From Dehalococcoidales bacterium (GTDB lineage: Bacteria; Chloroflexota; Dehalococcoidia; Dehalococcoidales; UBA2162), in contig JAUSGV010000035.1 of NCBI GenBank assembly GCA_030648675.1, positions 1-5,156 of the forward strand: a stretch of 5,156 bases of DNA. Reading direction: 5' to 3'. The position numbers and the translations under genes were made by a program. How positions within the stretch are numbered: the stretch's first letter is position 1; each line of letters begins with the position of its first letter. Below the pieces are notes generated by a model, which was not told where the DNA came from, searched no databases, and worked only from the letters and a program-made list of their open reading frames with translations. Shown here one piece after another: positions 1-5,156 of this stretch.

Positions 1-755
1 CTCAGCAGTTTACAGCTACCGGCACCTATTCGAATGCCACAACCGCAAACATCACCTCGCAAGTCACTTGGACCAGCTCCAATACCAGTGCAGCCACCAT
101 TTCGGCTGCCGGTTTAGCCACCGGCGTGGCCGTTGGAAACACTACCGTCAGGGCATCCCTGTCCGGAGTAAACAGCACGGCGGTATCTTTGACGGTGGTA
201 GTTGCAGTCAACCAGACTGCGAATCTGACCTCGATTGCAGTAACGCCCGCATCCCCGGCTAATCTGGCGGTTAACGCTACTCAGCAATTTACTGCTACGG
301 GGACCTATTCGAATAACACAACCGTAAATATTACCTCGCAGGTAAACTGGACTAGTTCTAATACCAGTGTCGCCACCATTTCGGCTGCCGGTTTAGCCAC
401 CGGCGTGGCCGTTGGAAACACTACCATCAGGGCGTCCCTTTCCGGAGTAAACAGCACGGCGGTATCTTTAACGGTGGTAGTTGCACCCACGCTGACTTCG
501 ATTGTAATAACACCGGCATCGCCGTCCAATCTGGCGATAGGTGCTACCCAGCAGTTTACGGCTACCGGCACCTATTCGAATAACACAACCGCAAACATCA
601 CCTCGCTGGTCACCTGGGCCAGCTCGAATACCAGCATAGCCACCATTTCGGCTGCCGGTTTAGCCACCGGCGTGGCCGTTGGAAACACTACCATTGTGGC
701 GGCCCTGTTAGGAGTGAATAGCACGGCGGTAATCTTGTACGTGGTAATACCTTAG
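1..755 (+). CDS. Tandem Big2 (bacterial Ig-like) domain protein, 5' end missing
   Basis: The frame is open from base 3 to the TAG at 753-755, giving 250 visible residues; the true start lies outside the window. The protein consists of about two and three-quarter copies of an 89-93 residue unit. Each unit carries Big2 hallmarks: an 'LTSI.VTPASP' opening strand, 'QQFTATGTYS', a 'TSSNTSVATIS' strand and the 'AAGLATGVAVGNTTI' turn. Proteins of this type are normally secreted or surface-bound and act in adhesion, or as spacers that hold another domain away from the cell; that is family knowledge. No signal peptide can be seen, because the N-terminus is missing. The C-terminus stops right after the last repeat, without LPxTG, SLH or a membrane helix, so any anchor or functional domain must lie upstream. 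Only two charged residues (both Arg) occur, and N-x-S/T sequons are dense. Big2 assignment is confident; the function of the whole protein is unknown. Confidence 0.88.
   Translation, partial: QQFTATGTYSNATTANITSQVTWTSSNTSAATISAAGLATGVAVGNTTVRASLSGVNSTAVSLTVVVAVNQTANLTSIAVTPASPANLAVNATQQFTATGTYSNNTTVNITSQVNWTSSNTSVATISAAGLATGVAVGNTTIRASLSGVNSTAVSLTVVVAPTLTSIVITPASPSNLAIGATQQFTATGTYSNNTTANITSLVTWASSNTSIATISAAGLATGVAVGNTTIVAALLGVNSTAVILYVVIP
3..752 (+). repeat. In-frame tandem repeats encoding Big2 domains
   Basis: Three DNA units are visible: a partial one at 3-224, then 225-491 and 492-752. The shared 'cagca[g/a]ttta' segment starts at 3, 282 and 549, so the spacing is 279 and then 267 bases; the four-codon difference lies in the linker (residues VNQTAN against a shorter PT). 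A 54-base block at 93-146, 372-425 and 639-692 is identical in all three copies, while the first half of each unit differs at many third codon positions. Units 1 and 3 resemble each other more closely than unit 2 in that first half. The array is a likely site for recombination and for assembly collapse, so copy number may be wrong in a draft genome. Confidence 0.9.
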
Positions 756-816
756 CGAAAGGAAAACGCTTCGTTTTGGAGAGCCGCGTGGGCGGTTGGA
801 AGCAAAATAAATATTC

Positions 817-824
817 AGAAGGAG
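817..824 (+). promoter_or_regulatory. Strong ribosome binding site deciding a TTG start
   Basis: AGAAGGAG sits six bases before TTG at 831 and is a near-ideal Shine-Dalgarno match. It fixes the start of the CsbD-like gene at a non-ATG codon. The only internal Met is residue 57, so no ATG start could give a meaningful protein. No convincing -35/-10 pair was found between 756 and 816. Confidence 0.8.
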
Positions 825-830
825 ATCACC

Positions 831-1022
831 TTGAACAAAGACATATTTGAAGGTAAATGGAAACAGCTAAAAGGCAATATCCGTGAGAAGTGGGGAAATC
901 TAACTGACGATGATGTCGAAAAAATAGCCGGTAAATACGAAAACCTTTTGGGCAGGATACAGGAGAGATATGGGATAAACAAGGAAAAAGCTCAGAAAAT
1001 GATAGACGATTGGGAAGCCTGA
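831..1022 (+). CDS. CsbD-like (YjbJ-type) small stress protein
   Basis: This is a 63-residue, highly charged, probably helical soluble protein. The N-terminal 'MNKDIFEGKWKQLKG' and the following 'IREKWGNLTDDD', 'GKYENLLGRIQERYG' and C-terminal 'DDW' match the CsbD family. The family's best-known members are E. coli YjbJ (about 69 residues) and Bacillus CsbD. They are abundant and induced by general stress, but their biochemical role is not established. The gene is full length for the family. The TTG start is supported by the ribosome binding site at 817-824 and by the alignment of the first residues with YjbJ. It stands alone: 75 bases after the Big2 gene and 302 bases before the next one. 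The TTG start with a strong binding site suggests tuned translation, but no regulatory site was recognised. Confidence 0.92.
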   Translation: MNKDIFEGKWKQLKGNIREKWGNLTDDDVEKIAGKYENLLGRIQERYGINKEKAQKMIDDWEA

Positions 1023-1037
1023 CGCTCTATCCAGGTA

Positions 1038-1059
1038 GCCCGGCAATCTGATGCTGGGC
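1038..1059 (+). terminator. Possible terminator hairpin after the CsbD-like gene
   Basis: gcccggca (1038-1045) and tgctgggc (1052-1059) form an 8-bp stem with one G-U pair around a 6-base loop, 15 bases after the CsbD-like stop codon. Position and GC content suit a terminator. There is no T-run after the stem, so it is not a canonical intrinsic terminator and may only stabilise the 3' end of the message. Confidence 0.35.
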
Positions 1060-1119
1060 CGCTGCATGGTCACCATGACTAAACCTAACAAGTGGGTATG
1101 ATAAGCCAAGCAGTTGATG

Positions 1120-1179
1120 GGTTGGGAGGCTCTTCGAATCGATGTTAGTCCGGTCTGAAAGTTCGAAGAGCCCCCAACC
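1120..1179. repeat. Long imperfect inverted repeat (stem of about 18 bp)
   Basis: The left arm at 1120-1138 (ggttgggaggctcttcgaa) pairs with the right arm at 1162-1179 (ttcgaagagcccccaacc). Eighteen base pairs form with a single unpaired base in the left arm, around a 23-base loop at 1139-1161. This is by far the strongest secondary structure in the window. No T-tract follows on either strand within ten bases, which argues against a simple intrinsic terminator. It could be a dispersed palindromic element of the REP/MITE kind, a small structured RNA, or a transcript-end stabiliser. The sequence alone does not decide between these. Confidence 0.8.
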
Positions 1180-1324
1180 GGGCCAAGGTACCATTACGCA
1201 AAACTCTCGAACTGGTCTTCAGTCTGAGCAACAAATAGTTTGTATAGGATCAGCAAGTAGTGCCGATCAAGCTCACGTGTTGACTTTGTAACTGCCGACC
1301 TACCGGCGGCAGGTCACTGACGAG

Positions 1325-2086
1325 ATGAACAACAATGCCACCAGTTTGTCATACAAGAACATTTTATCCCGGCCACTAAGTGTCAGGATGACTTTGCGGG
1401 ATGTCATTTACATCTCGTACGCATTACCGGTTAAAATACTGCAGCCCTTAGTTCCAAGTGCCTTGCGCCTGGCTACGGTTGGCAGCGATATTGCTTTTAT
1501 TTCATTGGTGGTGCTGCGCTGCACCCGGGTAAGATTGAGTGCTTTCCCGCTGGTTAATTTAAACTACAACCAGCTTAATATTAGGACCTATGTTACCGAC
1601 CCGATATCCGGACGACCTGCTGTCTATTTCATCGAAAGTGGAGTAACATCTCGACTCGTTTCTTTCGCGACAAGCAGCATAGGCATTCCCTGGCAGTTGG
1701 TTGAGTTAATGACCGAGCTAACTATATCTGAAGAAGTGCGATATTTATCAATTTGGGGTGATTGGGACGGCCGTTTTTCTTTCAAAGTTCAGTCCGATAT
1801 AAATGTTGCCATCGCACCATTATACTTTGAAAATGAGATATCGGCGGTTGATTTTCTAATCAGACCGTTGATAGGTTTCGCTGGAGATGACCGAAGGCTT
1901 GTGGGATTCACTATCCAGCATCCGGAAGTTCAACCTGAAAACTGGTCATTGACGGAATTGGATTTTCCTTTGCTGAAGAAGCTAATGACGATTGATGATT
2001 TTAAAGATACTCATAGTGTTTTTTATCTGCCGACGGCTGATTTTTCGATTTTCTTACCGCCGACAAGAATCAAAAAGAAGGGGTGA
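1325..2086 (+). CDS. DUF2071 / YqjF-like protein
   Basis: This is a 253-residue soluble protein without a signal peptide or membrane helix. The pattern follows the DUF2071 (COG3361, YqjF) family. It begins with an 'MTLRDVIYISYALPVKILQPLVP' type segment (about residues 22-44). A run rich in 'FISLVVLRCTRVR' follows (58-70), then the typical 'LNIRTYV' (84-90), then 'GRPAVYFIESGVTSRL' (96-111) and 'GIPW' (120-123). The family is structurally related to acetoacetate decarboxylase-like folds, but no reaction has been assigned, and I see no catalytic residue I could name. Length is normal for the family. ATG 1325 is preferred over the internal ATG at 1388 because the family usually has residues before the 'RDV' segment; its ribosome binding site is weak (aggt, ten bases upstream). 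The gene looks somewhat more AT-rich than the operon downstream. Neighbours give no hint of function. Confidence 0.75.
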   Translation: MNNNATSLSYKNILSRPLSVRMTLRDVIYISYALPVKILQPLVPSALRLATVGSDIAFISLVVLRCTRVRLSAFPLVNLNYNQLNIRTYVTDPISGRPAVYFIESGVTSRLVSFATSSIGIPWQLVELMTELTISEEVRYLSIWGDWDGRFSFKVQSDINVAIAPLYFENEISAVDFLIRPLIGFAGDDRRLVGFTIQHPEVQPENWSLTELDFPLLKKLMTIDDFKDTHSVFYLPTADFSIFLPPTRIKKKG

Positions 2087-2270
2087 ATTAATATCCAACT
2101 CGTATTGTCTAGAATTCACGGTAATAAGTATCCATACCAGGTCTTATGTGCATCGCATTCTCGCATTCAGTCGCGGCTATTTCAATGCGGTCCAGGAATA
2201 TTGGGGAGTTCGACTCAACCCCTATTGATGAAGTTCCCGTAATCTGTTTTACCATGGCGGGCGGCAAAAT

Positions 2271-2299
2271 CTGAGTATTTCATCGTAATGAGGTAAAAT
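2271..2299 (+). promoter_or_regulatory. Weak sigma70-like promoter candidate before the 2344 gene
   Basis: TAAAAT at 2294-2299 matches the -10 consensus at five of six positions. CTGAGT at 2271-2276, 17 bases upstream, matches the -35 consensus at only three of six. Its location about 45 bases before the ATG at 2344 would suit the start of the 2344-5000 transcript. The rest of the 257-base gap (2087-2343) holds an 8-base tandem duplication (tcgcattc, 2153-2168), a small hairpin near 2204-2222, and no supported gene. Confidence 0.3.
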
Positions 2300-2343
2300 A
2301 AGTAAGGCGCTTTGAAGTTTGGAAAGCCGATGGGAAGTTTTTT

Positions 2344-2763
2344 ATGAATGACGCCGTGAAAGTCTTGTCGTCTATCAACCTCGGCGCTCAATGTTTACTT
2401 ATAATCGTCCTGGCTATTGCGGCTTACTTTTCAATTAAGAAAAAAGACCTTAAAACGCATTGCCGTATACTTAGAATTGCGGTACCTTTTCAAATTCTGA
2501 CCATTACTGTAATTATGTTCCCTTCCCTTCTCGGTTATCTGAGGCATGAGCACAAAGGGTGGGCTTTCAATACGGAGTTACTCGTACACCACACGCTGGG
2601 GATCGTGGTTATCGCCGCGTGGATCTATGCTAATCTCGTTCTGCTGAAGAAAATACAACCCTTTATCGGGCTGCGATTTGTTATGCGCATGGCTTTCGCT
2701 TCCTGGATATTTTCATTTCTGCTTGGAGTCTATGTGTATTCTTCGATTTACGGAATTACGTAA
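2344..2763 (+). CDS. Small four-helix membrane protein, DUF420-like
   Basis: This 139-residue protein has four hydrophobic segments at about residues 10-30, 43-63, 79-101 and 114-135, joined by short charged loops (KKKDLKTH, RHEHKG, KK), so it is an integral inner-membrane protein. His39, His68, His70 and the pair His82-His83 lie near or at the ends of the helices, which resembles DUF420 (CtaM/YozB-like) and other small membrane proteins with histidines near the membrane surface. Heme or metal binding is possible but only inferred. The start is the ATG at 2344 with a modest site 'gggaag' six bases upstream. It ends 24 bases before the next gene and may be its first operon partner. The family label is tentative; the membrane topology is well supported. 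Confidence 0.65.
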   Translation: MNDAVKVLSSINLGAQCLLIIVLAIAAYFSIKKKDLKTHCRILRIAVPFQILTITVIMFPSLLGYLRHEHKGWAFNTELLVHHTLGIVVIAAWIYANLVLLKKIQPFIGLRFVMRMAFASWIFSFLLGVYVYSSIYGIT

Positions 2764-2787
2764 GAAAAGGCCTCTAAAAGGTTGAGA

Positions 2788-3627
2788 ATGGCAGAAGCAA
2801 ATATGAAAGCGGGTCAAAGAATATCCTTAATATTCGGGGAGCCAGAAGCCGCACCGGGCGACTATCCAACCTCTCGAATACAAAAGGGGCTGCTCCTCGT
2901 TTGCGGGAAAGAGAGACTTAGCGAAGAAGGTCTCGGGTTCGGTGTGCCTCTGCTCAAGTTCGGAAACAGGGATATTTTCCCAGGCAGCGCCAGGCTATTC
3001 TTTAACAATGTTATCGACGGTGCGTCAACTATCGAGGCCGTTTATGAGCTTAACTTGATAAAAAAGATGGCGATGAATGGACGACACATAAAAAGCCGGA
3101 CTATCTACGGTATTGAGACGTATTTCGGCCGGCTGCACCGCGAGTACCCGGTACTTCGGGAAACGGTCGACCGGGGAGGCAGTCAATTGAGACAATTGTT
3201 CGGGATAAACTCCGTCTTTGAAAAAGGAGTTACAGCCGGAAATATCGGGGTAACGTATACGATGCCCAAAAGAGGCTCTACGATCCATGTCGCCGTGGAT
3301 TTATCTGACGTAAAAAGGGATGGGCTAACCGAGATTATCATCGCGAACGAGCAGGGAGCCAACTATTTCGACGGTTATTGCGATGCGAACGGGAAGCGGC
3401 TGTCCGGGGAAAAAATCGGAACGTGGGATGAAGTTATCGCAGAGCATGCTTCTCTTATCGATTCGGGAAATCGCGTCACATTCACATTGGGAAAGATTAA
3501 CATGGGAAGGTTGTTTCGAGGCAGGGAATTAGCCCCCGGACGGCTCGCCTGGGCAGGGCTCAACTACATTTTACTTCCGAATACCGCTCATTTTACCTAC
3601 GATATAGAACTCGGAGAAAATACATGA
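2788..3627 (+). CDS. Unrecognised protein coupled to a B12-radical SAM gene
   Basis: I do not recognise this 279-residue protein. It shows no signal peptide, membrane helix, Cys cluster, Walker motif or Rossmann glycine motif. The sequence alternates short hydrophobic runs and turns, suggesting a largely beta or alpha/beta soluble fold. Conspicuous segments are 'LLLVCGKERLSEEGLGFGVP' (about residues 35-54), 'GNRDIFPGSARL' (59-70) and, near the end, 'RGRELAPGRLAWAGLNYIL'. ATG at 2788 is preferred: 'aaaagg' ends six bases before it, whereas the in-frame TTG at 2782 (two residues longer) would place that site against the start codon. The gene follows the membrane-protein gene by 24 bases, and its TGA overlaps the ATG of the radical SAM gene (ATGA, 3624-3627). 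That overlap implies translational coupling and a related job, perhaps in the same pathway. Function remains unknown. Confidence 0.8.
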   Translation: MAEANMKAGQRISLIFGEPEAAPGDYPTSRIQKGLLLVCGKERLSEEGLGFGVPLLKFGNRDIFPGSARLFFNNVIDGASTIEAVYELNLIKKMAMNGRHIKSRTIYGIETYFGRLHREYPVLRETVDRGGSQLRQLFGINSVFEKGVTAGNIGVTYTMPKRGSTIHVAVDLSDVKRDGLTEIIIANEQGANYFDGYCDANGKRLSGEKIGTWDEVIAEHASLIDSGNRVTFTLGKINMGRLFRGRELAPGRLAWAGLNYILLPNTAHFTYDIELGENT

Positions 3628-5000
3628 CCTCTGTACTGCTCATTTACCCATATTTTCATCCATCACGGGACTGGTCGATTTTCCGTTTCCCGCCTCTCGG
3701 ATTAGGTTACATCGCCAGCGCTCTCATAAGAGCCGGCTACGAAGTGGATATCCTTGACTGCACTTTTCTCAAAAAAGAGGAGACGTTTTACAAAGCGCTT
3801 CGCACCGCCGCAGACGTGGTCGGCATTTACGCCATGGTCAGCATGCAGGGAAACGCACGCGAATTTGCCAGACACTTAAGGAAACGGTGCCGGCTTCTTA
3901 TCGCCGGAGGCCCGCTGCCAACATGTGACCCGGAGTCGTTTTTGGATGCCTTTGATATCGTAGTCACCGGCGAGGGCGAACGTACCATCGTGCAAGTGCT
4001 CGAAGCCGACAAGATCGGCTGTGATTTAGAGACAATTCCGGGTATTGTCTTCCGGAAGGGGAAAATCGGGGTCGCGGGAAACCCGGAGGGTAAGATTGTC
4101 CATACCCCGCCGCGTCCCCTGGAACCTGATCTCGATGGTATACCATTACCGACCAGGGAATTGCTTCCCAACCAGAAATATATAGAATTCTGGAAGAAAA
4201 AAGGGGTTCCCGCTACAACCTCGGTTATGACAACGAGGGGATGTCCCTTTAGCTGCGATTTTTGCAGTAACGCCGTTTTCGGCAACTCCTACCGGGAAAG
4301 GTCAGTCGTTAATGTTATCGATGAAGTCGAGCATGCTTTATCTTTGGGGTATCAGCGGATCCATTTCGCCGATGATGTTTTTACACTCAAAAAGGACCGC
4401 GTGGTCAGGTTCTGCGAGGAAATCATGGGAAGAAACCTGCACTTCGCATGGGAATGCCTGGGAAGGGTGGACTCCATCGATGCGTCATTAGCGGGGAAGA
4501 TGAAAAAGGCCGGTTGCGACCGGATATTTTTCGGAATCGAATCCGGTAACGACGCGGTCTTAAAGATGATGAATAAAAATATCACCGTCGAAAAAGCGCG
4601 AAGAGCCGTTTATGCTGCTCATGAAGCTGGAATCAAAACAGGAGCATTCTTGATGCTGGGATACCCGGGTGAAACAGATGAAACAATTCTGAACTCCATC
4701 AGGTTTGCCGGATCACTTCCTCTGGATTACCTTTCTTATACCGTTCCCTACCCGCTTCCAGGAACGGCCCTTTATGGGCGGACGAAGGATAAAGTTACAA
4801 AGGAATGGGAGAACCCGGGTGGTTTATTGACCGATCATTCCTTGATCTTTAAGACAGACTTTTCTGAAACAAAGTTAAAGTTTGCTCTGCTTAAAGGTCA
4901 ATCCCAGTTCATTTTGAGAAAAAAGCTGGGGAATGTAGTATCGCCACTGTTAAAGCCGTGCGAAGCATTGAGTGACTTGGTATTCAAGTTGCTTAAGTGA
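3624..5000 (+). CDS. Cobalamin-binding radical SAM enzyme (COG1032 type)
   Basis: This 458-residue protein has the two-domain layout of class B, cobalamin-dependent radical SAM proteins. The N-terminal B12-binding Rossmann-like domain spans about residues 1-165, with 'PPLGLGYIAS' (23-32), 'AGGPLPT' (94-100) and 'TGEGER' (115-120). The radical SAM domain spans about 195-410 and carries the CxxxCxxC motif at Cys207, Cys211 and Cys214 for the [4Fe-4S] cluster that cleaves SAM. 'FADDVF' (248-253), 'GIESGND' (304-310) and 'GYPGET' (346-351) are further core strand motifs. Relatives include BchE, hopanoid methylases and many methyltransferases acting on unactivated carbon; the substrate here cannot be read from sequence. 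No DxHxxG cobalamin-ligand motif is seen, as is usual for this class. The enzyme is expected to be cytoplasmic and oxygen-sensitive. GGAG at 3613-3616, inside the upstream gene, is seven bases before ATG 3624. It is the last gene of the unit. Confidence 0.93.
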   Translation: MTSVLLIYPYFHPSRDWSIFRFPPLGLGYIASALIRAGYEVDILDCTFLKKEETFYKALRTAADVVGIYAMVSMQGNAREFARHLRKRCRLLIAGGPLPTCDPESFLDAFDIVVTGEGERTIVQVLEADKIGCDLETIPGIVFRKGKIGVAGNPEGKIVHTPPRPLEPDLDGIPLPTRELLPNQKYIEFWKKKGVPATTSVMTTRGCPFSCDFCSNAVFGNSYRERSVVNVIDEVEHALSLGYQRIHFADDVFTLKKDRVVRFCEEIMGRNLHFAWECLGRVDSIDASLAGKMKKAGCDRIFFGIESGNDAVLKMMNKNITVEKARRAVYAAHEAGIKTGAFLMLGYPGETDETILNSIRFAGSLPLDYLSYTVPYPLPGTALYGRTKDKVTKEWENPGGLLTDHSLIFKTDFSETKLKFALLKGQSQFILRKKLGNVVSPLLKPCEALSDLVFKLLK

Positions 5001-5045
5001 TCCCGGCGCCAGAAAGAAGAAAGTTAAAATATGGAACTTAAGCAA
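4989..5045. repeat. 10-bp inverted repeat across two convergent stop codons
   Basis: ttgcttaagt (4989-4998) and acttaagcaa (5036-5045) are perfect inverted copies separated by 37 bases. The left arm runs into the radical SAM TGA (4998-5000), and the right arm covers the minus-strand TAA (5038-5040). Each arm also contains the palindrome cttaag. The position between convergent genes suggests a shared bidirectional transcript end, but the loop is long, the stem is AT-rich and no clear T-tract follows, so this is only a possible terminator. Confidence 0.5.
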
Positions 5046-5156
5046 TAGGCTTAGTATCGACAGCAGTTCCTTTTACTTTCTGCTCATAAGTCTTGACCAT
5101 TGTTTCCATCACTGCTTTGACATTCTTGTTCCCCCCCGCTTTGCCTGCTTTGACAA
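5038..5156 (-). CDS. C-terminal end of a small Lys-rich protein, partial
   Basis: On the minus strand a frame is open from the window edge (first full codon at 5154-5152) to TAA at 5040-5038, giving 38 visible residues. They start with a Lys/Ala/Gly-rich stretch (VKAGKAGGNK), then a helical-looking 'VKAVMETMVKTYEQKVKG' and the C-terminus 'DTKPIA'. The gene runs convergently to the radical SAM gene, with 37 bases between the two stop codons. The piece is too short to assign to a family, although the composition would suit a nucleic-acid-binding tail. A run of seven G on the coding strand (5137-5131) lies within it. A sequencing error there would change the upstream reading frame, but the residues after the run would stand. 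The case rests on an open frame, plausible codon use and convergent placement. Confidence 0.45.
   Translation of the reverse strand, partial: VKAGKAGGNKNVKAVMETMVKTYEQKVKGTAVDTKPIA

Larger units (their letters stand above)
1023..1324. other. Non-coding stretch with hairpins
   Basis: No credible reading frame fills these 302 bases; the one long minus-strand frame through here runs back over the CsbD-like gene and has no family signature. The stretch holds a small hairpin (1038-1059), a 13-base near-palindrome 'catggtcaccatg' (1065-1077), the long inverted repeat at 1120-1179, and a GC-rich fold at 1292-1312 (ctgccg/cggcag) just before the DUF2071-like gene. A TTGACT hexamer at 1280-1285 has no matching -10 element. 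No tRNA cloverleaf was found, although 'gttcgaa' in the repeat resembles a T-loop. Confidence 0.6.

Noticed and set aside
26..571. Open minus-strand frames across the Big2 repeats (26-211 and 305-571)
   Set aside because: Both are the same antisense translation of the repeat unit, kept open by the repeat's base composition; the plus strand has clear Big2 domains.
763..777. Hairpin aaaacg-ctt-cgtttt after the Big2 stop codon
   Set aside because: A 6-bp stem made mostly of A-T pairs and followed by GG is too weak to call a terminator.
1125..1179. A tRNA-like T-loop (gttcgaa) in the long inverted repeat
   Set aside because: The surrounding bases form a single long stem, and no acceptor, D or anticodon arm can be drawn.
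2195..2226. tRNA-like 'gttcgactc' near the end of the 2087-2343 gap
   Set aside because: Only a small hairpin (gagt/actc) forms; no matching T-stem or cloverleaf is present.
1992..2228. A 78-residue plus-strand frame overlapping the end of the DUF2071-like gene
   Set aside because: About 95 bases overlap a supported gene in another frame, there is no ribosome binding site or family signature, and the residue pattern looks random.
2247..2298. 7-base inverted repeat ttttacc/ggtaaaa overlapping the candidate -10 element
   Set aside because: The arms are short, AT-rich and 38 bases apart, which is expected by chance; there is not enough support to call an operator.
3827..4585. Minus-strand frames across the radical SAM gene (3827-4285, 3964-4146 and 4352-4585)
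   Set aside because: They are antisense shadows of a gene with complete, well-placed radical SAM motifs and have no signature of their own.

Overview
The 5,156-base window reads as a piece of a bacterial chromosome or metagenomic contig. It has compact genes, Shine-Dalgarno sites and a TTG start, and no introns. I see no rRNA, tRNA, CRISPR array, transposase or phage gene. The lineage cannot be fixed from the sequence alone. Big2-type repeats, a CsbD-like protein and a cobalamin-binding radical SAM enzyme together would suit an anaerobic or subsurface bacterium such as a Chloroflexota/Dehalococcoidia-like lineage or a deltaproteobacterium, but that is inference.

Layout: (1) Bases 1-755 are the 3' end of a gene for a surface or secreted protein made of tandem bacterial Ig-like (Big2) domains. 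The visible 250 residues contain almost no charge and are packed with N-x-S/T sequons. (2) Bases 831-1022 encode a 63-residue CsbD-family protein with a TTG start and a strong ribosome binding site. (3) Bases 1023-1324 are non-coding and carry a small hairpin and a long imperfect inverted repeat. (4) Bases 1325-2086 encode a DUF2071/YqjF-like protein. (5) Bases 2087-2343 are intergenic, with a weak promoter candidate. (6) Bases 2344-5000 form a likely three-gene plus-strand unit: a small four-helix membrane protein, an unrecognised 279-residue protein, and a B12-binding radical SAM enzyme. The last two overlap by four bases (ATGA). (7) Bases 5038-5156 hold the C-terminal end of a convergent minus-strand gene. 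A perfect 10-bp inverted repeat lies across the two facing stop codons.

Working together: the only gene pair with strong sequence evidence for joint action is the unknown protein and the radical SAM enzyme, which look translationally coupled. The unknown protein may be the enzyme's substrate handler, partner or pathway neighbour. The membrane protein 24 bases upstream may belong to the same transcript. The Big2, CsbD and DUF2071 genes look like independent units. I found no clear, complete novel system. The best candidates for follow-up are the coupled pair, the uncharged sequon-rich Big2 array, and the long inverted repeat at 1120-1179.
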